A stretch of DNA of 64,000 bases. It comes from JANMZO01 sp031383405 (GTDB lineage Bacteria; Actinomycetota; Acidimicrobiia; Acidimicrobiales; JANYDT01). Below the pieces are notes generated by a model. It did no database searches and was not told the origin of the DNA. It saw only the letters and a program-made list of their open reading frames with translations. The stretch is taken from contig JANMZO010000145.1 in assembly GCA_031383405.1 (NCBI GenBank), positions 1-64,000 on the forward strand, read 5' to 3'. Of the stretch, positions 43,158 to 52,643 are shown piece after piece. Every line of letters starts with the position of its first letter. Within the stretch, counting starts at the first letter, position 1. Made by a program: the position numbers and the translations under genes.

Positions 43158-43703
43158 ATGTCAGGAAACAACATCACCATTGTTGGCAATGTGACCCGCG
43201 ACCCCGAGTTGCGCTTCACCGCCAGTGGCCAAGCAACAGCAACGTTCGGAATCGCCGTGAATCGTCGCTGGCAGAATCGCCAGACGAACGAATGGGAAGA
43301 AGCGGTCAGCTTCTTCAACGTCGTGACGTGGCGCGAACTGGCGGAAAATGCCGCCGAGTCGCTCCACAAAGGGACCCGCGTCCTCGTTTCCGGTCGGCTT
43401 GAACAGCGGTCGTGGGAAACCCCCGACGGCGAGAAGAAGACCGTTGTCGACATCGTGGCTGATGAAGTCGGACCCAGCTTGCGCTGGGCGTCGGCGCAGA
43501 TCGTCCGCAATGAACGTCGGGGTGGCGAAGGTGGCCCCCAGGGTGGACAGGGTGGACAACAAGGTGGACAGGGCGGCTCCGGTGGTGCTCCGCAAGGACG
43601 TTCCGGTGGTGGCGGCGGACAAGGATCAACAGGCGGCTACAGCCGGCCGGCACCCGCTGCCGCGCCCGCTGCTGGCTATGACTATGACGAAGAGCCGTTC
43701 TGA
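43158..43703 (+). CDS. ssb: Single-stranded DNA-binding protein
   Basis: A 181-residue OB-fold protein: NNITIVGNVTRDPELRFTAS, then TATFGIAVNRRWQN, VSFFNVVTWRELAENAAESL and GTRVLVSGRLEQRSWE. A Gly/Gln-rich linker with GGQ repeats follows, and the acidic tip YDEEPF recruits partner proteins at the replication fork. Its place between rpsF and rpsR is the usual one. Confidence 0.97.
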   Translation: MSGNNITIVGNVTRDPELRFTASGQATATFGIAVNRRWQNRQTNEWEEAVSFFNVVTWRELAENAAESLHKGTRVLVSGRLEQRSWETPDGEKKTVVDIVADEVGPSLRWASAQIVRNERRGGEGGPQGGQGGQQGGQGGSGGAPQGRSGGGGGQGSTGGYSRPAPAAAPAAGYDYDEEPF

Positions 43704-43749
43704 CGCCTCCGAGGCGACAGAACGAGAAACCCAGGAGTGACTGAAAGAA

Positions 43750-44157
43750 ATGGCACGTAATAACGACCGAGATCGCGGAACAACGAAGCGAGCTCCCAAA
43801 GATGACAAGCGTCGTGTACTGAAGAAGAAGCCGGCGCCCATCGTCGTCGGCACGTACATCGACTACAAGGACATCAACCTGCTCCGCAAGTTCATGTCCG
43901 ACCGAGGCAAGATCCGCGCTCGCCGCGTTTCTGGTCTGTCCACGCAGATTCAGCGCGATGTCGCCATCGCCATCAAGACGGCCCGTGAGCTTGCGTTGCT
44001 GCCCTACGCGACGCGCACTACGAGCGAAGGCCGCGGTCCTCGCGGTGGACGCGGCCCGCGCCGGGACAAGGATGCGCCGGCCGAGTCCGATACCGGGTTG
44101 GAAGATACCTACGGGTCGCCTGACGACGCGGCTGACGATGCAGAAGGGGGGGCGTAG
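43750..44157 (+). CDS. rpsR: 30S ribosomal protein S18
   Basis: A 135-residue S18: IDYKDINLLRKFMSDRGKIR, then RARRVSGLSTQIQRDVAIAIK and ARELALLPYA. Standard S18 ends near there (about 75-90 residues); here a 45-residue tail follows, first Arg/Gly-rich and then strongly acidic (DDAADDAEGG). It is followed 3 bases later by rplI. Confidence 0.95.
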   Translation: MARNNDRDRGTTKRAPKDDKRRVLKKKPAPIVVGTYIDYKDINLLRKFMSDRGKIRARRVSGLSTQIQRDVAIAIKTARELALLPYATRTTSEGRGPRGGRGPRRDKDAPAESDTGLEDTYGSPDDAADDAEGGA

Positions 44158-44160
44158 ATC

Positions 44161-44610
44161 ATGGCCGTCAAAGTCATTCTCCGTTCCGATGTCGCCGGCA
44201 TTGGCAAACGCGGCGACATCACCGATGTTTCCGATGGCTACGCGCGTAACTTCCTGCTTCCCCGCGGTCTGGCCATGCCCGCCTCGGCCGGCACGGTCGA
44301 ACAGGCCGCGAAGATGCGCAAGTCCCGTGACATGAAAGACGCCAAGGACCGTGGTTCGGCGGAGACGATCGCCCGGGAGCTCGTTGCTTCCACAATTGCG
44401 GTGTCGAGCAAAGCCCGCGACGGCAAGCTCTTCGGGTCGGTTACGGCAGTGCAGATTGCCGAAGCCGTCAAGAAGCAGACGGGCGCCGTTATCGAAGCCC
44501 GTCAGATCCACCTCGAGGAGCACATCAAGACTCTTGGCATCCATTCGGCGACGGTCAAGTTGCACCACGATGTGCAGTTCGCGCTGACCGTCGAGGTTTC
44601 CGCGCTGTGA
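44161..44610 (+). CDS. rplI: 50S ribosomal protein L9
   Basis: A 149-residue L9: VKVILRSDVAGIGKRGDITD, then VSDGYARNFLLPRGLAMPAS at the N-terminal RNA-binding domain, a connecting helix, and the C-terminal domain with KLFGSVTAVQIAEAV. Last gene of the rpsF operon, followed by a strong terminator. Confidence 0.97.
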   Translation: MAVKVILRSDVAGIGKRGDITDVSDGYARNFLLPRGLAMPASAGTVEQAAKMRKSRDMKDAKDRGSAETIARELVASTIAVSSKARDGKLFGSVTAVQIAEAVKKQTGAVIEARQIHLEEHIKTLGIHSATVKLHHDVQFALTVEVSAL

Positions 44611-44652
44611 CCGACTGCGGTTGACCGCAGTTCGTAAGAAGAGTTACTACGA

Positions 44653-44680
44653 AGACGCCGACCCGAACGGGTCGGCGTCT
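44653..44680 (+). terminator. Rho-independent terminator of the rpsF-rplI operon
   Basis: AGACGCCGACCCG and CGGGTCGGCGTCT form a 13-bp perfect stem with a 2-base AA loop, followed by TTCC. It lies 42 bases after the rplI stop. Confidence 0.85.
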
Positions 44681-44724
44681 TTCCATGTTTTCTGGGCCGT
44701 CTGGCTGATTATTCGCGAACGTTC

Positions 44725-44759
44725 GGATGTTTGTGCCCGCCCAGCGGGCACAAACATCC
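44725..44759. repeat. Perfect 16-bp inverted repeat with 3-base loop upstream of dnaB
   Basis: GGATGTTTGTGCCCGC (44725-44740), loop CCA, GCGGGCACAAACATCC (44744-44759). After one mismatch the pairing extends five more base pairs to 44719/44765. No T-run follows on the plus strand, so it is not an ordinary terminator. It lies 45 bp after the rplI terminator and 50 bp before a DnaA-box cluster. Confidence 0.85.
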
Positions 44760-44808
44760 AAACGTCGCGAGAACCGAAAACTGTCATACCCCCGCCGTAC
44801 CCTGGCAC

Positions 44809-44913
44809 TGTGGACAAGTCGATGGTTTTGCACAGAGATATCCACCGGTCGAACTCTGAAAATCAAGGTTATCCCCAGTCATTTCCCCCGGGTTTACCCC
44901 CTCGTTACCCACA
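44809..44913. promoter_or_regulatory. DnaA-box cluster upstream of dnaB
   Basis: TGTGGACAA at 44809-44817 is the perfect inverse of TTGTCCACA, the high-GC actinobacterial DnaA box. Near-matches follow at 44838-44846 (ATATCCACC), 44869-44877 (TTATCCCCA) and 44905-44913 (TTACCCACA). The cluster ends 60 bp before the dnaB start; together with the hairpin it fills most of the 363-bp rplI-dnaB spacer. Confidence 0.65.
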
Positions 44914-44973
44914 GGGCCCCTCCCGCAGACTGTCAGGGCCGGTGACCCGTAGTCGCAACTAGCAAAGCAAAAG

Positions 44974-47667
44974 GTGGGTGCGCTTATGGTGCAGTCTCTC
45001 GATGATTTTCGGCGTCGCCAACCGGCGCAGCAACCTGCTGGAGCGCGGCTCCTTCCTCACAACGTCGAAGCCGAGGAGTCCCTGATCGGGGCGATGTTGC
45101 TCAGCCGCGAAGCGATTGCCAGCGCCGCCGAGATCTGTTCGGCGGGTGACTTCTACCGGCCCGCGCACGGTCATATCTTTGAGTCGATCATGTCGCTGTA
45201 CGCTCACGGCGAACCGGCCGATCCCGTGACCGTGGCCGATGAGCTTCGCCGGTCCGGCCTGCTCGACATGATTGGTGGTTCAGGCGCTCTCGTAACTCTT
45301 CAGGCCGGTACTCCGACCACCACCAATGCCCAGCACTATGCCCGGATCGTCGAAGAACACGCGCTCCTACGCAAGCTGATCGCAGTCGCTGGAGACATTG
45401 CTGAAATGGGTTACAGCCTCCCCGAAGACATCAGCGCCGCTATCGACCGCGCCGAAGCGATGATGTTCGACGTCGCGCAACGTCGAACGACCGACACGAT
45501 GGCCCCGCTGCGTGATCTCCTCGGCCTGAACCTCGACCGTCTCGAAATGCTCTACGAGCGGGGCGAATCGATCACCGGTATTCCGTCCGGGTATCTCGAC
45601 CTCGATGAGCGTCTCAACGGTCTGCAACCCAACGCTCTCTATATCGTCGGTGCCCGACCCGCTATGGGCAAGTCAGCGTTCGCCCTTGGCATGGCCGCGC
45701 ACGCGGCACTTGAGCAGCACAAGCCGGTGTTGTTCTTCTCGTTGGAAATGAGCCACATGGAGCTCACCCAGCGTCTCTTGTGTTCCGAGGCCAAGGTCGA
45801 CGCGAACCGCATGCGCAACGGCAAGCTGCTCGCCGATGACTGGCCGAAGATCACCCATGCCGTCGGCCGCTTGGCCGAAGCGCCGATCTACATCGACGAC
45901 AACCCGAACCTGACGGTGATGGAGATCCGAGGTAAGGCCAGGCGCCTGAAAGCCAAGCTCGGCGACCTCGGTCTCATCGTGATCGATTACCTCCAGCTCA
46001 TGACCGGCCGTTCCAACGCGGAGAACCGACAGGTCGAAGTGGCGGAGATCAGCCGGGGGCTGAAGATCCTGGCCCGTGAGCTTGAGGTCCCGGTGGTCGC
46101 CCTCTCGCAGCTCTCCCGTAATCTCGAACAACGGGCCGATAAGCGTCCGATGCTCTCCGACCTCCGTGAGTCGGGATGCATGCCGGCGTCGACCAGGCTG
46201 CGGCGGGCCGACAACGGAGAAGAAATCACGCTAGGTGAACTGGTCCTTACCCAGATTCAGCCGCTGGTCTGGTCGATCGACGAGCGCGGTCGCATGGTGG
46301 CGGCGCGGCTTACCAATGCTTTCCCGTCGGGGATCAAAGAGTGCTTCCGACTCCGGTTGGCGTCGGGTCGGTCGGTCGAGGCAAGCGCCAATCACCGGTT
46401 CTTAACGGTCGACGGTTGGAAGCGGCTTGATGAGCTCGCTGTCGACGCGTTCGTAGCGACCCCTCGGGTCCTTCCGGCCCCGCTGAACGTTTCCGATTCG
46501 TGGACCGACGATCAACTCGCCCTGCTGGCCCACCTCATCGGCGACGGATCGATCGGCCCGAGCTTCAAATACGCAACCGCCGACCCGGCAAATCGTGACC
46601 TGGTGATCCGGCTCGCCAAGTCGCTGTTCGGCATCGAGGCGACCTACACCCAGGAGGGGAACACCTACCAGGTGTGGTTCCCAAGCCCGTACCGTCTCAC
46701 CCAGGGCACGCGGCATCCGATGAGCAACTGGACCGACCCGCTCGGTTTGTTCGGGTCGCGGTCGTGGAACAAGTTCGTTCCGCCGTCGATTTTCGGATGC
46801 TCCGACGCGCAGGTTGCGCACTTTTTGCGGCATCTCTGGGCAACGGATGGTTCGATCACGATCAGTCGCAATGGACGCGGTGATACAGCACGCGTCTACT
46901 ACGCGACCACAAGTGAGCGCCTGGCGCTACACGTTCAGCAGCTTCTGCTCCGTCTGGGTATTCGGTCGAGCATTGGTATGGCGAAGAAAGAACGAGCCGG
47001 TGGTGGCGAGTACCGCCCCGGCTTCTCGGTTCGGATCCAGGGCACCTTGGATCAAACCCGGTTCCTAACGTGTGTCGGCTGCTTCGGGCAGCGGGGAGAC
47101 GTGATTTCGGAGGCACTCGCAATCGTGGCTCAACACACCCCGAACCCAAACGTGGATCTTGTGCCGTGGGAGATTCTGGGGCAGGTGCGAGACGCCATGG
47201 CCTCTGCTGGTGTGACCCAGCGTGAACTGGCGACGACTTTGGGCGAGACCTACTGCGGTTCGTACCTACTCGGCAACGCATCGCGGCCACGGAGGTTTTC
47301 TCGTGATCGCCTGCGTCGCATCGGCGAAGTCGTTGGTTCGGCTTCCTTGGTCGACGCCGGGACCTCAGATGTGTTCTGGGACCGTATCGTGGCGATTGAG
47401 TCGACAGGCCCGCAGCCAACATTCGACGCAACCGTGGAAGGAACGCACAACTTCATCGCCGAGGGGATTGTGGCCCACAACTCGTTGGAGCAAGATGCCG
47501 ACGTCGTGATGTTTTTGTACCGCGACGAGGTGTACAACCCCGAATCGCCCGACCGTGGTACCGCCGAGATCATCGTCGCCAAGCACCGATCGGGCCCGGT
47601 CGGTACAAGTCGCCTGGCCTTTCTCGACCACTACACGAAGTTCGCCAACATGGCGAAGGGCATCTGA
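44974..47667 (+). CDS. dnaB: Replicative DNA helicase DnaB with intein
   Basis: The 897-codon frame encodes a DnaB helicase of 462 residues interrupted by a 435-residue intein. Extein N-part: LPHNVEAEESLIGAMLLSRE, Walker A VGARPAMGKSAFALGMA, LFFSLEMSHMELTQRL and Walker B LGLIVIDYLQLMTG. The intein begins at Cys402 after SDLRESG and ends at Asn836 before SLEQDADVVMFLYRDE. The helicase unwinds DNA at the fork and is the predicted client of DciA (12.2-12.6 kb). Start MVQSLDDFRR; a GTG at 44971 is an unlikely alternative. Confidence 0.97.
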   Translation: MGALMVQSLDDFRRRQPAQQPAGARLLPHNVEAEESLIGAMLLSREAIASAAEICSAGDFYRPAHGHIFESIMSLYAHGEPADPVTVADELRRSGLLDMIGGSGALVTLQAGTPTTTNAQHYARIVEEHALLRKLIAVAGDIAEMGYSLPEDISAAIDRAEAMMFDVAQRRTTDTMAPLRDLLGLNLDRLEMLYERGESITGIPSGYLDLDERLNGLQPNALYIVGARPAMGKSAFALGMAAHAALEQHKPVLFFSLEMSHMELTQRLLCSEAKVDANRMRNGKLLADDWPKITHAVGRLAEAPIYIDDNPNLTVMEIRGKARRLKAKLGDLGLIVIDYLQLMTGRSNAENRQVEVAEISRGLKILARELEVPVVALSQLSRNLEQRADKRPMLSDLRESGCMPASTRLRRADNGEEITLGELVLTQIQPLVWSIDERGRMVAARLTNAFPSGIKECFRLRLASGRSVEASANHRFLTVDGWKRLDELAVDAFVATPRVLPAPLNVSDSWTDDQLALLAHLIGDGSIGPSFKYATADPANRDLVIRLAKSLFGIEATYTQEGNTYQVWFPSPYRLTQGTRHPMSNWTDPLGLFGSRSWNKFVPPSIFGCSDAQVAHFLRHLWATDGSITISRNGRGDTARVYYATTSERLALHVQQLLLRLGIRSSIGMAKKERAGGGEYRPGFSVRIQGTLDQTRFLTCVGCFGQRGDVISEALAIVAQHTPNPNVDLVPWEILGQVRDAMASAGVTQRELATTLGETYCGSYLLGNASRPRRFSRDRLRRIGEVVGSASLVDAGTSDVFWDRIVAIESTGPQPTFDATVEGTHNFIAEGIVAHNSLEQDADVVMFLYRDEVYNPESPDRGTAEIIVAKHRSGPVGTSRLAFLDHYTKFANMAKGI
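46177..47481 (+). other. DnaB intein with LAGLIDADG homing endonuclease and HTH segment
   Basis: A 435-residue, in-frame self-splicing element. Block A begins CMPASTRLRRADNGEEITLG; block B has SVEASANHRFLTVDGW (the His that assists the first step); the two dodecapeptide helices are LLAHLIGDGSI and FLRHLWATDGSI; block F reads ATVEGTHNFIAEGIVAHN with the terminal His-Asn, followed by Ser as +1 nucleophile. Between the endonuclease and block F is a helix-turn-helix-like stretch, GVTQRELATTLGE. All splicing residues and both endonuclease acidic residues (D in GDGS and TDGS) are present, so it should splice and may still cut. Confidence 0.93.
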
Positions 47668-47688
47668 CAAAGGTCTTCTGAGGACGCC

Positions 47689-48060
47689 ATGAACAACCTC
47701 GGTGGCCCCGACCTTCTGCTGTACCTGGTGCTCGCGTTTGGCGGAGCCATGTTTGTGGGCAATCTCCTGGCGCTGGTGCGTCCTCCGGCTAAACGTCCCC
47801 CGACCAAGGGATCGGGGAAGGGCGCGGCCGGCAAGGTTTCGACGCAACAGGCTCCGCCCTCGAAAGGCCAGGTCGCGGAGGGCCTAAGTCCCAACGCCAC
47901 GGGTGCCGGTGATCCAGTCAAGACGGCAGCGACACCTGCTTCAAAGAGTCCCCCGAAGTCTCCGCCGTTACCGGTAGCTCCGAAAGGGCGCACGATAGCC
48001 ATGATGGCCGTGGGCGGCGTCGTTTCGCTCTGGGCGTTGGCCACCCTTCTCACGAAGTAA
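47689..48060 (+). CDS. Hypothetical membrane protein with Pro/Lys-rich middle
   Basis: This 123-residue product has one hydrophobic segment near each end (LLLYLVLAFGGAMFVGNLLA and MMAVGGVVSLWALATLL) and a 65-residue Pro/Lys/Ala-rich connection, probably disordered. It begins 21 bases after dnaB. No motif is recognised; the two-helix hairpin with a flexible loop is the only structure visible. Confidence 0.55.
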   Translation: MNNLGGPDLLLYLVLAFGGAMFVGNLLALVRPPAKRPPTKGSGKGAAGKVSTQQAPPSKGQVAEGLSPNATGAGDPVKTAATPASKSPPKSPPLPVAPKGRTIAMMAVGGVVSLWALATLLTK

Positions 48061-48110
48061 AACGCGTCCGCCAGCAATCCACTCCATAGCCGTCACGTCA
48101 CGACAACGTC

Positions 48111-51100
48111 CTACAGAACCGGCCACTGTGGGCATGTCCTCCGGTATGAAGCGGCCCCGTGGCTGAGGCGCCATTCCGCCCGCGTAAGGTTGCGTCCAGC
48201 CAGTTGACAGGCGGACCTGCGAAGAACGTCACTTTCGAGGTCAAGACGCACGAGGGGTCCAACGAGACCTCCGACCAGAAGGCCGTCACCTTTCACGGTG
48301 AGCTTCGGCCTTTGGGAATCAGCATCGAAGGGTCCCGCAACCGGTTCGAGTGAATCGCTGTCAAGGAAGCTGCCGTCACCTGTCACCAGGAGGGACCCAT
48401 CAGCCGTGAAGGCTCTCGGGGTGACGCTGCGCTGCAGCGGGAATCGACGGAACCGTTCGACCGTGCCGGTTCCGACGTCGTAGATAGCGAGCCACTGATT
48501 TCCGAAGCCGACGGCCAACCGTCGACCGTCGGGGCTGAATTGAGGCACAATCTGTCCGTCTGTCACGGACCGGTTTGGCGGTGGGAGTATTCGTAGCCGC
48601 GTACCGTCGCTCACCTGTCGAATTTCCGTGCGACCGTCCTGGGTCGAGATCGCCAGGAGTGAACCATCGAGGCTGAGGTCCCATCCGAGACCGAACAGTT
48701 CGGCTCGTTCGACCAGGCGCCCGAGGGGAATGGAGTGGATCACCGGCGAGCGTGGCGGCGTGCCCTTGGGCACGTCCCACAACTCGATCGTCCGGGTCGG
48801 GGTGGTGCGGGCAACCATGACCGCCGTCCCCGTCGGCATGGACGCAAGGGGTATCGCGAACATGGGGTCCCATAACGGCTTCCCAGCGGAGGAAACCACG
48901 ATGGTCCGGTCGCGGCCGTCGGTCCCCTGATAGCCGATTTGGAGCCGGTCGACGGCGACCCAACCAAAACTGGGCGTGGCGTCTGGTGCGACGTCGGGGA
49001 GTGCGACCGCGTGATCCCGGTGGCGTTTGAGGTCGCGGATGTTCACGGTGTTGCCGTGAACGACGGCACGCAAGGAACCGTCGGGATTGGCGTCTGATGT
49101 CGTCTCCAGCGCACTGTCCAATGTGGCACCGGCGGGTGTGAGTCCGGACCGGATTGACAGTACCGAACCCGCCAACGTCGAGACCGCAAGGCGTGTCTCC
49201 TGCCCGCGCGTCGGCAGACCGAAGGCCGGAGACCAGGGAAGTGACCCGCCCGGAAGCTGGCGTTCGCTGCCGTCACCAAGGTCAACCAATCGTCCCCCGC
49301 CCTTCGACTGGGCGAAGACGAGAAACCGGTGATCCATCGACGTCGTGCACGCCAGATCGTCGGAGGTGCTGATCTGCCGGGAGGCCACCAAGTCCCAGAA
49401 CTGCAGCGCGACGGCGCTTTCGCATGGTCGGCCGACCGGGAAGTAGCTGGGCTGGTCGGACTGTCGACCCTCAGTCCCGACCGTTGTGCGCGATGGGTCC
49501 GGCGTTACGACAACGGCCCGCTGATCGCGTTCCCCGGCATACAGGATTGGCCAACCATGGATCACCTGGAACGTGTGACGTAACTTCTGCAACGGGTTGT
49601 CGACAATGAGGCTGCTGAACGTTGCGCCCGCCTGGGAGGCGGAAAGGTGAACCGACAGGTAGTTGCCGTGCGGGCTGAACGCCACGTCGGTGAAGCTGGT
49701 GAACCCCCTCACGACGACTACCGGGTCCGGTCGCGCGAGGCGAAGGTCGAAAGCCGCAATCGGCAGTTTGTCGGCGGGGTCGGCGGGGTCGGCGGGGTCG
49801 GCGGGCGAAAACACCACGACGGCGGAGCTGCCATCCGGCGACAGCGCGAACGCACCGCTGGCGACCTCGCCGAGTCGGTGGCTGATTTTCGCCGAACCGG
49901 GCGTTCCGACCAGCACGCGACCTTTCGGGTCGGCGGCGAGCATCACCGGTGCCTTGAGGGCGAAGCGTGGCATTGGAATGGCGCCGATCTCTCCGCCCGG
50001 TACCGGGCTCCGGGCGGCACTGCGCCACAAATCGAGCATCACGGGCCTGGACGCAGACCCCGCAGCGAGGTCGACGGCGACGAGGTAGCGGCCGTCGGGG
50101 CTGAAGGCGTCGCCATCCAGATAGGAACCTGTCACGCCTTTGCCCCTGGTGAGGAGCTTGGTTGTCGTTGCGTCGATGACGGTGTATTCGGCGGGTTTGA
50201 ATCGCTGCACCACGAAGGTCCGGCCATCGGGTGAAATCTGGATGGATGGGGCCAGAGTCCGGCCGGAGGTGCCAGTGCCGGTGACGGTCGGAGACACCTC
50301 CCGGTGGACCCGCCGTTCATGCCCGGGCTCAAGGTCCCAGATCTCCAGTGCGTTGGTCGCTTTCGCGTCATCGGCCGAGGTGACGGCGACGTACCGGTTC
50401 GACGCACCGAACTGGATGCTCACCACCCGACCCTCCCACTTGCCGATCCCTCTGAGGGTCGTGGTGTTCGGGCCGACATCCCACACGTAGAACTGCGGGT
50501 CGCCCGCCGGCTCGTGACCGATGGTGGTCGTGAGCCACGCGCCCGCGGCGACTCGCCGGCCGTCGGCGGTGATCGACGGTTTCGACAGCAGGCCGGGGGC
50601 GTTTGGATCCTCCGGAAGGTGCAATGTCCGATCGGTCCCATCAGCAACGTGAACGATGTCGAGGAGCGTTCCCCAAACCCGCCTTGCAGCTGCACCGGAA
50701 CGATCGGGGTCGACCCGCTCCATGACTGACGACGCGTCAACGGCGAGCAGGAGTGAACGGACGAGTTGGTCGTTCACTGAAGCCCTCGCAGTTTCAGCGA
50801 GCGAGACGGCGAACGCCATGTCACGCTCCGTTCGTCGGCGTCCGGACTGTCTGCTCGATGCCACAGCAAGGGTCCCGGCGACGAGTGCCAATGAGATAAT
50901 GGCGGAGGCGACGGCCAGGATCTGTCGACGCCGACGCCGGATGCCTTTCTCGGAGGCTTCGACGTAGCGGATCACCGTCGGCGGCACGCCGGTGTGATCG
51001 GGCTGGGTCTCAAGCCACGTCCGCGCCTCCTTCGCTGCGTCGGGGCCCAGGAGGAAATCGTCGCCTCCGCTCCACGCTGCCGCCCGTTGTTCCAGACGGG

Positions 51101-52643
51101 TCCGACGGACAAGGTCGTCACGACCCACCCGGACCGCCTCGGCGAGCCGCGGCCACGACTCGATCAGCCGGTCATGCACCAGGCGGGCCGTGCCGGCATC
51201 GGCGACGATGAGCCGTTCATCAGCCAGACGGTCCACGAGAACGGCTTCCGAAGCCGAGAGAGAATCAAGCGCCACGGGTTTGCTGCCAGCGACCCGATTG
51301 TCGGGTATCTGCACGAACCGCATCAGGAGCTGGTTGAGCGCGTCACTCTGGTCACCGGCGAGGCGGGCTTCGGCCTGCGAGGTGCGCCGACCGATCGCCC
51401 CTTCGATCCGGCCCACTTCTTCGTAGTGGTGGATGCCCATGGTGTCATCGTGCGCCGCGGTGACGCAGTCATACATCTGCTGCAACGTGAAAGCGATCAA
51501 CGGGAGTGAACGGCCGGGGTCGTCTTCAGCACCCCGCATGGCATCGTCGATGATCAGCTGGGTGAGGCCGGGTTCTATCGACAAATCCGCCTTCGACGCC
51601 GGCCCCTCGATCACGAGGGCCAGGGCGGAACGGTCGAGAGGGGCCACCACGAACGGTTCGCGGATCATCGGCCCGATCGGGGCGAGCGGCTGCATCTCGT
51701 TCAGCCGGTCCTGCCGGAGGGTGATGACGAGCGTGACGGGAGAGTGGGCCACGAGACCGGTCGCCATGACCTGGAGGAAGGGGTCGCGGTCGGCTGGGAG
51801 GAGCGTGGTCAACTGTTCAGCCTGATCGATCACGATGAGGAGACGCCGTGAGCCCGGCCGGGCGTCGAGCAGACGCGATGCCACGCGGGCCAGCCCCTCT
51901 GACCGTAGTGTGGAGGCGTCGACCGGATGGCCGCCGGCTGCGGTCAGTGATGCGGCGAGCCGATCGAGCGGGAACGTTCCAGGCTCGAAGGGTGGAGCAA
52001 CAACCCAGCCCTTCTGATCGAGGAGTCGAGGCACCACACCGGCACGTACCAGTGACGACTTGCCCGCACCCGACGCCCCGATGATGGCGAACAACTGCCC
52101 ATCGGGTTCAGGGATGGACGGATCGATACGGTCGAGCACCCGGCGCACGTCAAGGTCGCGACCGAAGAACACGGCAGCGTCGGACTCGTCGAAGGAACGC
52201 AGCCCCGGATAAGGGGATCGTCGTCGGTCCCATCGGCCGCGAGGCACCGAGCCGATGTCGGTCGTAAGTCGTTCCACGAGTTCGCGTGCACTTGATTCGA
52301 GATCACGCTCGAGTCGGATGCCCTGCACCTGGGTGAGAATCGGGTGCGGTGACAGTGGCGACTCGAGATCGAGCGGATAGACGGGCTTCGCGCGTTCGAG
52401 CGCCAAAGCGATTTCGGTGTGACACCACATGGAACGCTGCGAGGCGGCCGAATTCAGGAATACCACGGCCTGACACAGACGCAACTCCCGGAATAACTCG
52501 TGTTGCCAGTCGCGGCCGGGCGCGATCCCATCATCGTGATCCGTGTCGAGGAACACGTCGTGTCCCGCCGCTCGTAAAACCGCAGCCAGCTGTTCGGCGG
52601 CTCCTCGCTCCGACGAACTATGACTGATGAAGCAGTCAGCCAT
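48111..52643 (-). CDS. TIR-STAND NTPase-TM-WD40/propeller protein
   Basis: A 1510-residue multidomain protein. Residues 1-130 form a TIR domain (MADCFISHSSSERGAAEQLA; catalytic-type Glu77 in CHTEIALALE). Residues 144-560 form a STAND NTPase of the nSTAND1 kind (SPYPGLRSFDESDAAVFFGR; Walker A GASGAGKSS at 189-197; Walker B LLIVIDQAEQL at 268-278). A TM segment (574-596) is followed by about 900 residues of beta-propeller repeats with FSPDGR-type motifs. TIR domains of this class cleave or modify NAD+ when activated; the propeller would be the sensor, and the TM places it outside the membrane or in a membrane complex. It is divergent from the TrkA-N/RyR gene, and its propeller has a DPA repeat. 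Confidence 0.88.
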   Translation of the reverse strand: MADCFISHSSSERGAAEQLAAVLRAAGHDVFLDTDHDDGIAPGRDWQHELFRELRLCQAVVFLNSAASQRSMWCHTEIALALERAKPVYPLDLESPLSPHPILTQVQGIRLERDLESSARELVERLTTDIGSVPRGRWDRRRSPYPGLRSFDESDAAVFFGRDLDVRRVLDRIDPSIPEPDGQLFAIIGASGAGKSSLVRAGVVPRLLDQKGWVVAPPFEPGTFPLDRLAASLTAAGGHPVDASTLRSEGLARVASRLLDARPGSRRLLIVIDQAEQLTTLLPADRDPFLQVMATGLVAHSPVTLVITLRQDRLNEMQPLAPIGPMIREPFVVAPLDRSALALVIEGPASKADLSIEPGLTQLIIDDAMRGAEDDPGRSLPLIAFTLQQMYDCVTAAHDDTMGIHHYEEVGRIEGAIGRRTSQAEARLAGDQSDALNQLLMRFVQIPDNRVAGSKPVALDSLSASEAVLVDRLADERLIVADAGTARLVHDRLIESWPRLAEAVRVGRDDLVRRTRLEQRAAAWSGGDDFLLGPDAAKEARTWLETQPDHTGVPPTVIRYVEASEKGIRRRRRQILAVASAIISLALVAGTLAVASSRQSGRRRTERDMAFAVSLAETARASVNDQLVRSLLLAVDASSVMERVDPDRSGAAARRVWGTLLDIVHVADGTDRTLHLPEDPNAPGLLSKPSITADGRRVAAGAWLTTTIGHEPAGDPQFYVWDVGPNTTTLRGIGKWEGRVVSIQFGASNRYVAVTSADDAKATNALEIWDLEPGHERRVHREVSPTVTGTGTSGRTLAPSIQISPDGRTFVVQRFKPAEYTVIDATTTKLLTRGKGVTGSYLDGDAFSPDGRYLVAVDLAAGSASRPVMLDLWRSAARSPVPGGEIGAIPMPRFALKAPVMLAADPKGRVLVGTPGSAKISHRLGEVASGAFALSPDGSSAVVVFSPADPADPADPADKLPIAAFDLRLARPDPVVVVRGFTSFTDVAFSPHGNYLSVHLSASQAGATFSSLIVDNPLQKLRHTFQVIHGWPILYAGERDQRAVVVTPDPSRTTVGTEGRQSDQPSYFPVGRPCESAVALQFWDLVASRQISTSDDLACTTSMDHRFLVFAQSKGGGRLVDLGDGSERQLPGGSLPWSPAFGLPTRGQETRLAVSTLAGSVLSIRSGLTPAGATLDSALETTSDANPDGSLRAVVHGNTVNIRDLKRHRDHAVALPDVAPDATPSFGWVAVDRLQIGYQGTDGRDRTIVVSSAGKPLWDPMFAIPLASMPTGTAVMVARTTPTRTIELWDVPKGTPPRSPVIHSIPLGRLVERAELFGLGWDLSLDGSLLAISTQDGRTEIRQVSDGTRLRILPPPNRSVTDGQIVPQFSPDGRRLAVGFGNQWLAIYDVGTGTVERFRRFPLQRSVTPRAFTADGSLLVTGDGSFLDSDSLEPVAGPFDADSQRPKLTVKGDGLLVGGLVGPLVRLDLESDVLRRSACQLAGRNLTRAEWRLSHGAASYRRTCPQWPVL

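Noticed and set aside
44725..44759. Second rplI terminator
   Set aside because: A full terminator already lies at 44653-44680, and no T-run follows this hairpin; I listed it as an inverted repeat.
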